Of a stretch of DNA of 12,703 nt, positions 7,264 through 12,703 are shown piece after piece (the first letter of the stretch is position 1; every line of letters begins with the position of its first letter). Source of the stretch: JBBDWZ01 sp050732575 (GTDB taxonomy: Bacteria > Gemmatimonadota > Gemmatimonadetes > Longimicrobiales > RSA9); assembly GCA_050732575.1 (NCBI GenBank), contig JBOHRF010000133.1, positions 1 to 12,703 on the forward strand, written 5' to 3'. The translations under genes were made by a program, and so were the position numbers. The notes under the pieces are model-generated. The model saw nothing but the letters and a program-made list of their open reading frames with translations. It made no database searches and had not been told where the DNA came from.

Positions 7264-7269
7264 CATACT
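7264..7269 (+). promoter_or_regulatory. Weak candidate -10 hexamer before the sigma factor gene
   Basis: CATACT lies five bases before the ATG at 7275, and no Shine-Dalgarno sequence is present. No GGAAC-type ECF -35 motif is seen in the 51-base gap after ligD, so self-regulation by the encoded sigma factor is not supported by the sequence. Read-through from ligD is an equally good explanation of expression. Confidence 0.15.
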
Positions 7270-7274
7270 AGCAC

Positions 7275-7844
7275 ATGCTTAAGCGCTCTCTGGCCGAAGC
7301 GACCGATCGAGCTTTGGTCGATGCCATCGTAGCCCACGGCGATGAGGCCGCCTTTCGCGAGCTGTATCGCCGGCACACGCCGCGTCTGCACCAGCTCATG
7401 TTGCGCGTGCTGGGCGGCGTGGATCAGGATGCCGAAGACGTGGTGCAGGAGACGTGGGTTCGTGCGGTGGAAGGAGCCAATCGCTTCGAGTGGAAGTCTT
7501 CGTTTCCGAGTTGGCTGACCGGCATTGGACTGAACCGCGCGCGCGAGTTGCTGCGCAAGCGTAGTCGTCGGCCCATGTTCGATCTTTCGGAGCAGAGCGA
7601 GCCGCGTACGCCCGTGGCACCGATCGGAGAACGCATCGACCTCGAGCGTGCCCTTGCTCTGCTCCCCGATGGCTACCGTACCGTGCTGGTGTTACACGAT
7701 GTGGAAGGGTACCGGCACGAAGAGATCGCGGCCCGGCTCGGCATTGCCACGGGCACATCAAAGAGTCAGCTGTTTCACGCGCGCCGGTACATTCGAGCAC
7801 TGCTGGAGCCGGCGCATGAGGTGGGCAATGAGCAACGAGTTTGA
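7275..7844 (+). CDS. ECF-family RNA polymerase sigma factor
   Basis: Sigma-70 family protein of the extracytoplasmic function type, 189 residues, the usual ECF length. It has only regions 2 and 4. Region 2 runs from about residue 24 to 95, with DAEDVVQETWVRAV (52-65) and FPSWLTGIGLNRARELLRKR (77-96), the -10-recognising and core-binding part. Region 4 (about 122-178) holds LPDGYRTVLVLHDVEGY followed by a helix-turn-helix (HEEIAARLGIATGTSKSQLFHAR) that reads the -35 element. The linker (100-120) is short and charged, with no extra C-terminal domain. The stop lies inside the next gene (17-base overlap), the classical sigma/anti-sigma arrangement. It should direct polymerase to a small regulon when released from its membrane partner; the target promoters are not known. 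Confidence 0.95.
   Translation: MLKRSLAEATDRALVDAIVAHGDEAAFRELYRRHTPRLHQLMLRVLGGVDQDAEDVVQETWVRAVEGANRFEWKSSFPSWLTGIGLNRARELLRKRSRRPMFDLSEQSEPRTPVAPIGERIDLERALALLPDGYRTVLVLHDVEGYRHEEIAARLGIATGTSKSQLFHARRYIRALLEPAHEVGNEQRV
7818..7823 (+). promoter_or_regulatory. Ribosome binding site inside the sigma gene, for the putative anti-sigma gene
   Basis: GAGGTG lies four bases (GAGG six bases) before the ATG at 7828, within the last codons of the sigma factor gene. It supports the MSNEF start over an in-frame ATG twelve bases earlier, and implies coupled translation. Confidence 0.6.
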
Positions 7845-8397
7845 GCAGCAAGACGCCGATGCGGCGTGGGAAGAGAGGTTGCGGGCCATGATCGCCCAGC
7901 TGCCCAAGGAACGAATCTCGAGCCAGTTGCTCGAGGAACGAACGGTCAGCACACTTCGCCGCCGGGGCCTGTTGCAGTCGCGCCAAAAGCAGCGGCTGCG
8001 GCGCGCCTGGCTGGTGGGCGGCATCGCCGCGTCCATCGCCTTGTTTGCGAGTGGCGTTGTGGTTGGTCAGTGGCTGAGCTCACGTACCACGGCCAACGTC
8101 CTATTGGCCATGACCCGAAACGACCAGTTGCGCGCGGCCGCGCACGTACAGCGCACGGGTACCCAGTTCGTCAATGCGCTACAGGCGCTGGCACACTCGG
8201 CCGACTCAACCAACAATCTGCCTGCTCAGGGTCGCGAAGTCTCACTGGCGGCGCTGCATGCCGCAGCCAATGAAGTAGTGCGCTTTGCACCCAACGACCC
8301 GATTGCAGCGGAGATCATGCGCGGGTTTCAGCGCGTAGCCCAACAGCAGCTGGCGCAACCGGAACGCGGATCCGCGCGCCAGATCCTCTGGTTCTGA
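7828..8397 (+). CDS. Single-pass membrane protein, putative anti-sigma factor
   Basis: No domain recognised with certainty. The protein has 189 residues with a cytoplasmic-type N-terminus (1-60; acidic start, helical stretch WEERLRAMIAQL, then a basic RRRGLLQSRQKQRLRR segment), one membrane helix at about 61-83 (WLVGGIAASIALFASGVVVG) and a C-terminal half of about 105 residues expected outside the membrane. The latter is Gln/Ala-rich and probably helical. Position (17-base overlap with the ECF gene) and N-in topology fit an anti-sigma factor that holds the sigma factor at the membrane. The usual zinc anti-sigma motif (HxxxCxxC) is absent: the protein has no cysteine at all. It may therefore be a different anti-sigma type or an accessory membrane protein. 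The next gene follows after 13 bases. Confidence 0.75.
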   Translation: MSNEFEQQDADAAWEERLRAMIAQLPKERISSQLLEERTVSTLRRRGLLQSRQKQRLRRAWLVGGIAASIALFASGVVVGQWLSSRTTANVLLAMTRNDQLRAAAHVQRTGTQFVNALQALAHSADSTNNLPAQGREVSLAALHAAANEVVRFAPNDPIAAEIMRGFQRVAQQQLAQPERGSARQILWF

Positions 8398-8410
8398 GGA
8401 AGAGAGCATC

Positions 8411-9706
8411 ATGAGAAACTTCACGTTGACCTGGAGTAGTGTGGCGTTGCTGCTGCTGCCGTTGGCCGGCGCGCGCACCCTTGCAGCGCAGACCAGTTGC
8501 ACGGGCCGCGAGCCGGTCGGCTGGCTGGGCATCAGCAGACTACTCTGCTCCAATTGCTACGTTGCCTATCCGGGTGAAGGCCGGCCTTCACTGTTTTCCG
8601 TTGAACCGCGCATTGCGTCCGTGGCCAACAACTCACCCGCAGCCGCTGTGCTGCGCGAAGGGGACGTCCTGGTCGGCATCGATGACAACCTGATTACCAC
8701 ACACGCAGCCGGCCAGCGACTGGCCAACTTGAAGCCAGGCGAAGCCGTGTGGGTGGAAGTGCGGCGCAATGGCGAGTTGCTGCGCTATCGGTTTGGCAAC
8801 CTCCCCTCCATCTGCCCATCCGATGCGCGCATGTTGGGCTCACGCGCACGGCCGGGTAGCCTGGTCGCGGGCGGCGCCGTAGGCCGCTTCGGTCGCGCCG
8901 ATGAAGAGGTTGGCGCCGTGAGGAGTCGGGTCTTTACACCACCCCTGCTGCCCAGAGCCAGCTTTGGCTTCGGCATCGCGTGCAGCCGCTGCGAGGGCAA
9001 GTACGGTGAGGACGGAACGCTGACCTGGGAATTCGACGAGTTCCCGGAGATCTACTCGGTGGAGTCTCAAAGCCAGGCGTATCGAGTAGGCATTCGGCGC
9101 GGAGATGTGATAACACGTATTGATGAGGCCGATATCACCTCGGCGGAGGGCGGCCGGAAATTTGGATTGGTGCAAGCCGGTCAGACTGTGCGGTTCACGT
9201 TCCGGCGCGGTTCCACGAATATCACGCGCGATCTGGTCGCCCAGGCGCGCTCGCCGGCAGTGGCCACTGCTCGTGCCGGGCAAACCGACAATTCCTTGCG
9301 CGAAGCGCGGGAGATGATCGAACAGATCCGGCGGCAGGAAACGCGCGAGCGCGAACAAATCGATGAGCTGCGTAAACACGAAGAACGCCAGTTGCGTGAG
9401 TTGGCGGATCGACTGATGGCGCAGCAGGTCGAGCAGACGCGCCGCCTAAACGAGCTACACAATGAATTGGAACGCATCGAGCGCGTACGCGCTCAGGCCG
9501 TGGGTCCAGCTCTTCCGCGCGTGGCGCCGCGCGTAGTGGCCGACCCTTCCGTACGCAACCGGAACGTGATTCGCTACTCGGGCAAGCTCGGTGATACCGA
9601 TGTCGAGGTGAGAGGTCCGGCCGGAGTGGATGTCATTGAAACAAGGGATGAAATCATCATCACAACCAGCGATTCGACGATTCGGCTGAAGCGAGCGAAC
9701 CGCTGA
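8411..9706 (+). CDS. Secreted protein with two CxxC/PDZ-like units and a coiled coil
   Basis: Exported protein of 431 residues. The signal peptide covers about 1-26 (hydrophobic core VALLLLPLAG, end TLAAQ). A first PDZ-like unit (about 36-130) starts GWLGISRLLCSNC and contains SPAAAVLREGDVLVGIDDN, the ligand-binding PDZ signature. A second unit (about 184-278) starts FGFGIACSRC and contains SQAYRVGIRRGDVITRIDEADI. Each unit has a CxxC pair before the PDZ core (C46/C49 and C191/C194), and two further cysteines are at 30 and 135. Residues about 295-362 are a highly charged coiled coil, and the last 50 form a beta-rich tail (DVEVRGPAGVDVIETRDEIIITT). No protease triad is visible, so it is more likely a binding or sensing protein than a DegS-like protease. 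AGGAAGAG upstream of the ATG and a 13-base gap make it the third gene of the sigma operon. Confidence 0.85.
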   Translation: MRNFTLTWSSVALLLLPLAGARTLAAQTSCTGREPVGWLGISRLLCSNCYVAYPGEGRPSLFSVEPRIASVANNSPAAAVLREGDVLVGIDDNLITTHAAGQRLANLKPGEAVWVEVRRNGELLRYRFGNLPSICPSDARMLGSRARPGSLVAGGAVGRFGRADEEVGAVRSRVFTPPLLPRASFGFGIACSRCEGKYGEDGTLTWEFDEFPEIYSVESQSQAYRVGIRRGDVITRIDEADITSAEGGRKFGLVQAGQTVRFTFRRGSTNITRDLVAQARSPAVATARAGQTDNSLREAREMIEQIRRQETREREQIDELRKHEERQLRELADRLMAQQVEQTRRLNELHNELERIERVRAQAVGPALPRVAPRVVADPSVRNRNVIRYSGKLGDTDVEVRGPAGVDVIETRDEIIITTSDSTIRLKRANR

Positions 9707-9725
9707 ATGATCCACCCTTCGTTTT

Positions 9726-9766
9726 GACCGACCGCATCATGAATCCGCGGGGGCAGCCGGTCGGTC
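9726..9766. repeat. Nine-base inverted repeat spanning the convergent gene ends
   Basis: GACCGACCG (9726-9734) is mirrored exactly by CGGTCGGTC (9758-9766), with a 23-base spacer containing the stop of the 86-residue gene. The right arm lies in a short CGGT tandem (to 9770) within that gene. TTTT precedes the left arm on the plus strand, so on the minus strand it follows as AAAA and is not a U-tract. A transcript-end structure between convergent genes is possible, but an intrinsic terminator is not shown. Confidence 0.4.
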
Positions 9767-9997
9767 GGTCTCTCGCCTGACCGGATTGGCGAGCAGCTTC
9801 TCGTAAAAGTCCAGCCGCTCTTCTACCGCGGCCAAACGGGATTCGGTTTCGGCCAGCCGCTGCTCGTTGGCCTGCAGGACCTTGCGCAGATCGGCCCCAC
9901 CGCGACTGTCAGGTTGGCCCCGGGAGATGCGGTCGGCCAGCGCTTTGGCCAGCGGCCCCAGGATAACCAGCGCCAGAACGAATCCAAGGACACCCAT
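9737..9997 (-). CDS. Small membrane protein with C-terminal coiled coil
   Basis: Protein of 86 residues of no firmly known family. A hydrophobic membrane helix fills residues 2-20 (GVLGFVLALVILGPLAKAL). A charged linker follows (22-36), then a heptad-patterned helix at about 37-70 (LRKVLQANEQRLAETESRLAAVEERLDFYEKLL) and a short disordered Pro/Ala tail. The layout, one helix plus coiled coil in under 90 residues, resembles PspB-like phage-shock proteins, and the RLDFYEKLL end is reminiscent of them, but this is a weak likeness. It converges on the sigma/PDZ operon with 30 bases between the stops. No Shine-Dalgarno sequence precedes the ATG; a TAAAAT hexamer six bases upstream suggests a leaderless transcript. 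Clean hydrophobic and heptad periodicity argue for real coding. Confidence 0.72.
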   Translation of the reverse strand: MGVLGFVLALVILGPLAKALADRISRGQPDSRGGADLRKVLQANEQRLAETESRLAAVEERLDFYEKLLANPVRRETDRPAAPADS

Positions 9998-10003
9998 ATT
10001 GCG

Positions 10004-10033
10004 ATTTTACGCCCCCCGCTCCTGAGGGTGCAA
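10004..10033 (-). promoter_or_regulatory. Candidate promoter of the 86-residue membrane protein gene
   Basis: On the minus strand a TTGCAC (10028-10033) is followed by 18 bases and TAAAAT (10004-10009), a five-of-six match to the sigma-70 -10 box. Six bases then separate it from the ATG at 9995-9997. The -35 half is poor (three of six). If used, transcription starts at or within a base or two of the start codon. An AGGAG in the spacer is too far upstream of the ATG to act as a ribosome site. Confidence 0.4.
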
Positions 10034-10035
10034 GT

Positions 10036-10062
10036 GTTGTCCCCGGGCTGCAACCGGACAAC
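10036..10062. promoter_or_regulatory. Inverted repeat in the divergent region, possible operator or hairpin
   Basis: GTTGT plus CCGG (10036-10040 and 10043-10046, with CC bulged) pairs with CCGG plus ACAAC (10054-10062), leaving a seven-base loop. It lies between the divergent 86-residue and DUF4097 genes and immediately upstream of the candidate minus-strand -35. That location suits an operator. The remaining 96 bases up to the plus-strand start show a clear ribosome site (GGAG at 10150-10153) but no promoter I trust. Confidence 0.4.
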
Positions 10063-10158
10063 CTATTGAGCCGTATGGATGTCAAATAGAGTACGGGAAC
10101 GCATGATTTACCATCACCCTCGTTCACCGGTTCTACCTGAATTGACGCTGGAGTAGCC

Positions 10159-10935
10159 ATGCACGCGATCTTCGCCGTCATTCCCATTCTGACGTTCCAG
10201 TTGGAAGAATGCCGATTCCATGCGCCGCGCGAGACCGTACTGGAAGTGGCCACGGCCACGCGCTTGCTCGTGAATGCAGGCGCGGGCAGTCTGCGCGTGG
10301 AAGGCAAGCCCGGGCTGCGCCAGATTCGTATCCGCGGGATAGCTTGCGCTTCGGATCGAGCGCTGTTGGACGAGATCGAACTGTCCGCCCAACGTTTGGG
10401 CAACGACATGCGCGTGCTTGCCAACGACCGTGACCTCGAGCTTCGCAATCGTGAATACGCGCGTCTCAATCTCATTGTCGAGGTACCCGAGGGCATGGCC
10501 GCCAGCATCAATGATGGCTCGGGCGAACTGGAGCTGATTGCCCTGGGCACGCTCGACATCATCGATGGATCGGGTGACATCACAATTCGCGACATCGACG
10601 GAAGCGTGCAAATCGAAGATCGCGCCGGTCTGATTCGACTGTCCGCAGTGCGCGGTGATGTGAACGTGGATGATACTACCGGCGAAATAGATCTGGCCGA
10701 CGTGATAGGCACCGTGGATGTGCGCGATGGATCGGGGGTCGTGAAGTTGCTGCGCGTGGGCCGCCATGCGCTGATCAGCGATGGGTCCGGTGATATCGAG
10801 ATCGACGGTGTGGGCGGTGACCTCACCATCCGCAGTGACAGCAACGGCGGCATGGACTACCGCGCGGTGCGCGGCAATGTACGCGTGCCGCTGAACCGCG
10901 ATTACCAGCGTTACAAGCTCTGGCCGTTCCGTTGA
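10159..10935 (+). CDS. DUF4097-like beta-repeat protein
   Basis: Protein of 258 residues of the DUF4097/putative adhesin type, predicted right-handed beta-solenoid. After a short hydrophobic N-terminus (3-13, a poor signal peptide with no basic residues before it) comes a family-like opening (ETVLEVATATRLLVNAGAGSLRVEG), then a helical insert (64-80). The repeats follow, with turns at D119 (DGSG), D136 (DGSG), D154 (DRAG), D172 (DTTG), D190 (DGSG) and D208 (DGSG), spaced 17-18 residues, each followed by a short beta-type run such as DIEIDGV. The last part (222-258) ends YQRYKLWPFR. The molecular function of the family is unknown; members often sit near ECF sigma or LiaF-type envelope-stress genes, as here. 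GGAG five bases before the ATG supports the start. The stop lies 19 bases from the convergent DUF456 gene. Confidence 0.87.
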   Translation: MHAIFAVIPILTFQLEECRFHAPRETVLEVATATRLLVNAGAGSLRVEGKPGLRQIRIRGIACASDRALLDEIELSAQRLGNDMRVLANDRDLELRNREYARLNLIVEVPEGMAASINDGSGELELIALGTLDIIDGSGDITIRDIDGSVQIEDRAGLIRLSAVRGDVNVDDTTGEIDLADVIGTVDVRDGSGVVKLLRVGRHALISDGSGDIEIDGVGGDLTIRSDSNGGMDYRAVRGNVRVPLNRDYQRYKLWPFR

Positions 10936-10939
10936 TTTG

Positions 10940-10951
10940 AGGCTGCAGCCT
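10940..10951. terminator. Palindrome between two convergent genes, possible two-way terminator
   Basis: AGGCTGCAGCCT is a perfect 12-base palindrome in the 19-base gap between the DUF4097 and DUF456 stops. Flanking TGATT (10933-10937) and AATCA (10953-10957) can extend the stem, with small internal loops, into both stop codons. There is no T-run on either side, so efficient intrinsic termination is doubtful. Confidence 0.35.
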
Positions 10952-10954
10952 GAA

Positions 10955-11434
10955 TCAGGCGAGCAGCGCGAACCCACCCAGTACCAGAATCACCACACCC
11001 GCAAAGACTTTCACGCCGGCCGCAAGCGCGCGGCCCAGTACAACGCCCCACCCAACGCGGCCGGCCGCGCCAAATTTGCGTGTTTCCAGTAGCGTAACGA
11101 GCGCGGCTCCGGCAAACGAGCCAAGAAAAGCGGCGATGATGGAGCCGATGACGGGAACAGGCGCGCCCACGATCACGCCCAGGATGCCGCCCACAATGGC
11201 GCCCCAGAATGCGGCGCGTGAGCCGCCGTAACGCGCAGTCAAGCGCTTCACGACCAGGAATTCCAGCAGTTCTGCCAGGGTTGCCACCACGACCACAATG
11301 GCGAGCGTAGTCAGCCCCACCACGCGGTAGATAGCCGCCACGGCCAACACGGCAACCATGATCCAGGTGCCGGGCAGCCCAATGGGGATCAGGAAGAGCG
11401 CGACGACCATCAGCGCGATGCCAACCCAGATCAT
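10955..11434 (-). CDS. DUF456 family membrane protein
   Basis: Integral membrane protein of 159 residues matching the DUF456 (PF04306) pattern, function unknown. Hydrophobic segments lie at about 2-20, 24-57, 74-112 (broken by glycines) and 130-158. The family hallmarks are IPIGLPGTWIM (16-26), an ELLEFLVVKRLTARYGGS block (55-72) with the only strong charges, and the GAIVGGILGVIVGAPVPVIGSIIAAFLGSFAGA run (78-110), whose small-residue helices suggest tight packing. The ATG shares ATGA with the stop of the upstream NADH dehydrogenase gene and has no ribosome site of its own, so coupled translation is likely. The frame stays open far upstream, but that part is antiparallel-free shadow of the dehydrogenase gene; homology starts at MIWVGIAL. 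Confidence 0.9.
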   Translation of the reverse strand: MIWVGIALMVVALFLIPIGLPGTWIMVAVLAVAAIYRVVGLTTLAIVVVVATLAELLEFLVVKRLTARYGGSRAAFWGAIVGGILGVIVGAPVPVIGSIIAAFLGSFAGAALVTLLETRKFGAAGRVGWGVVLGRALAAGVKVFAGVVILVLGGFALLA

Positions 11435-12703
11435 GGCCACTTGGCCAACTCGACCGGTGCACGAGCCTGCGATAGGCGGACGGCAGCGTCGCCCGTGATG
11501 AGACGCACGCCCCGTTGATACATCAGATAAGCCCACGCCCACTGCACCATGACGATGATGCGGTTGCGGAATCCAATCAGGTACAGGATGTGAACGAACA
11601 CCCAGATCAACCAGGCCAGGAAGCCCCCGAAGCGAAGACCATGTATGTCCGCCACGGCAGCCGCACGGCCGATAGTGGCCAGGTTGCCTTTGTCTCGATA
11701 GCGGAATGGCACACGCGGCTGCTGGCGCAAATCGCGCTCGATGTTGCGGGCGGCGAGTTCTCCCGACTGCATTGCGGTTTGACAAACACCCGGCAGCAAC
11801 TTGCCATCTTGCTCCAGATGCATGAGGTCACCAATCACGAACACTTCCGGGTGCGCGGGCAGCGAGCAATCGGGCTGGACGTGCACGCGCCCCGCATTGT
11901 CCGTTGGCGCGCCCAGTCGAACACCGAGCGGTGACGCTGCCACGCCCGCTGCCCAGAACACGTTCTCGGCCACGATCCGCTCGTTGGCCACGCAGACATA
12001 ATCATCTTCCACTCGTGAGACCAGCGCATTGGTATGTACTTCCACACCCAACTTGATGAGCTGCTGGCGTGCTTTCTCGCTCAGGTCCGGCGGGTAGGCC
12101 GGCAATACACGGGGTCCACCCTCGAGCAGAAGAATGCGCGTGGTCGTGGTATCAATTGCACGGAAGTCGTTGGGCATGACCGTGCGCGCAATCTCGGCCA
12201 TGGCGCCCGCCAGCTCCACTCCTGTTGGACCCGCGCCCACGATCGCGAACGTGAGCAGACGGCGGCGCGCGGACGAATCCGCCTCGCGCTCCGCTGCCTC
12301 AAAGGCAAGCAGAAAACGGCGCCGAATCTCCGTGGCATCATCAATGGTCTTGAGGCCAGGAGCAAATTGGGTCCATTCGGGATGGCCGAAGTACGCATGC
12401 GTTGCGCCCGTGGCAACGATCAGATAGTCGTAGGAAAGCTCTCCATCCAGCAGTGTGACTACGCGTCGCTCCACATCGATATCACGAGCCTCGGCCAGCC
12501 AGACTTCCGCATTGCGTTGCCGTTTCAGAACCGAGCGGATGGGATATGCAATGTCAGCGGGTGATAGCGATGCCGTAGCCACCTGGTATAGAAGCGGCTG
12601 GAACAGGTGGAAATTGCGGCGATCCACCAGCGTTATCCGCACGGGTAGCCGGCGCAGTGCCTTGGCACAATAAAGGCCACCAAAACCGCCGCCAAGGATC
12701 ACC
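11431..12703 (-). CDS. ndh: Type II NADH dehydrogenase (NDH-2), N-terminal end missing
   Basis: Non-proton-pumping NADH:quinone oxidoreductase of the respiratory chain, a peripheral flavoprotein on the inner face of the membrane. About 424 residues are in the window; only the first few are lost, since the FAD Rossmann motif LGGGFGGL is at the very edge. The GTG at 12702 is inside this strand and is not the start. Other features (numbered from that GTG): LIVATGATHAYFG (94-106), the NADH-binding motif VGAGPTGVELAG (155-166), VFVIGD (287-292) for FAD, and the quinone-site motif CQTAMQ (307-312), where most relatives have AQxAxQ. The C-terminal membrane-anchoring region is FGGFLAWLIWVFVHILYLIGFRNR (358-381), followed by QWAWAYLMYQRGVRLI, standard for long bacterial NDH-2. 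It overlaps the DUF456 gene by four bases. Confidence 0.95.
   Translation of the reverse strand, partial: VILGGGFGGLYCAKALRRLPVRITLVDRRNFHLFQPLLYQVATASLSPADIAYPIRSVLKRQRNAEVWLAEARDIDVERRVVTLLDGELSYDYLIVATGATHAYFGHPEWTQFAPGLKTIDDATEIRRRFLLAFEAAEREADSSARRRLLTFAIVGAGPTGVELAGAMAEIARTVMPNDFRAIDTTTTRILLLEGGPRVLPAYPPDLSEKARQQLIKLGVEVHTNALVSRVEDDYVCVANERIVAENVFWAAGVAASPLGVRLGAPTDNAGRVHVQPDCSLPAHPEVFVIGDLMHLEQDGKLLPGVCQTAMQSGELAARNIERDLRQQPRVPFRYRDKGNLATIGRAAAVADIHGLRFGGFLAWLIWVFVHILYLIGFRNRIIVMVQWAWAYLMYQRGVRLITGDAAVRLSQARAPVELAKWP

Noticed and set aside
7648..7827. Frame extension before the putative anti-sigma gene
   Set aside because: It lies entirely inside the sigma factor gene in another frame. 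GAGGTG points to the ATG at 7828.
9737..9997. Annotation of the 86-aa gene as pspB
   Set aside because: Only the general layout (one helix plus coiled coil) agrees. No pspA or pspC lies beside it, so a gene symbol would be overcalled.
11435..11785. Extended frame upstream of the DUF456 gene
   Set aside because: It is a shadow of the NADH dehydrogenase gene in another frame. Family similarity starts at MIWVGIAL, and the ATGA overlap gives the natural start.
1..12703. CRISPR array, insertion sequence, integrase, toxin-antitoxin or phage defence genes
   Set aside because: No regularly spaced repeats, transposase or recombinase motifs, or paired small toxin-like genes were seen. All substantial frames are accounted for by the listed genes.

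Overview
The window is a gene-dense stretch of a GC-rich (roughly 60% by eye) bacterial chromosome. It holds thirteen protein-coding genes, two of them cut by the window edges, no RNA genes, no mobile elements and no CRISPR array. The gene set (PE-Lig type LigD, ECF sigma factor, secreted PDZ protein, DUF4097 protein, NDH-2, bacterial Psd), signal peptide ends of the LAAQ type and the cyclophilin subtype all fit Gemmatimonadota or a close relative. This is an inference from style, not proof.

Left part (1-2705): the 3' part of a cyclophilin-type prolyl isomerase is followed by a flavin monooxygenase of the salicylate hydroxylase/UbiH type. A membrane-anchored YpfJ-type zinc metallopeptidase converges on the monooxygenase with no base between the two stop codons.

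Repair and lipid block (2706-7223): on the minus strand lie a small, extremely charged disordered protein, a DinB-type translesion polymerase with an internal clamp-binding motif, and phosphatidylserine decarboxylase. The last two share an ATGA stop/start overlap. A 26-bp imperfect hairpin (4855-4916) sits directly behind the disordered-protein gene. Running the other way is a DNA ligase D with a 3'-phosphoesterase and a ligase domain but no polymerase domain. A mutagenic polymerase and an end-joining ligase are thus near neighbours.

Envelope-signalling block (7275-10935): an ECF sigma factor overlaps a single-pass membrane protein placed like an anti-sigma factor. That gene is followed after 13 bases by a secreted protein with two PDZ-like domains, each with a CxxC motif, and a coiled coil. 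A convergent 86-residue membrane/coiled-coil protein and a divergent DUF4097 protein built of about 18-residue DGSG repeats follow. The three-gene sigma operon is the most interesting unit: its membrane protein lacks the usual anti-sigma zinc motif, and the PDZ protein is a plausible periplasmic sensor or partner.

Right edge (10955-12703): type II NADH dehydrogenase (5' end missing) overlaps by ATGA a DUF456 multi-spanning membrane protein.

Several genes without a Shine-Dalgarno sequence (dinB, ligD, the 86-aa gene, weakly the sigma gene) have a TAnnnT-like hexamer only 5-7 bases before the start codon, suggesting leaderless transcripts. There is no stretch over 300 bases without a gene. The longest gaps are 5312-5492 and 9998-10158, both between divergent genes. 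Overall the window is mostly ordinary housekeeping DNA with one candidate signalling module. I saw no clearly new defence or mobile system.
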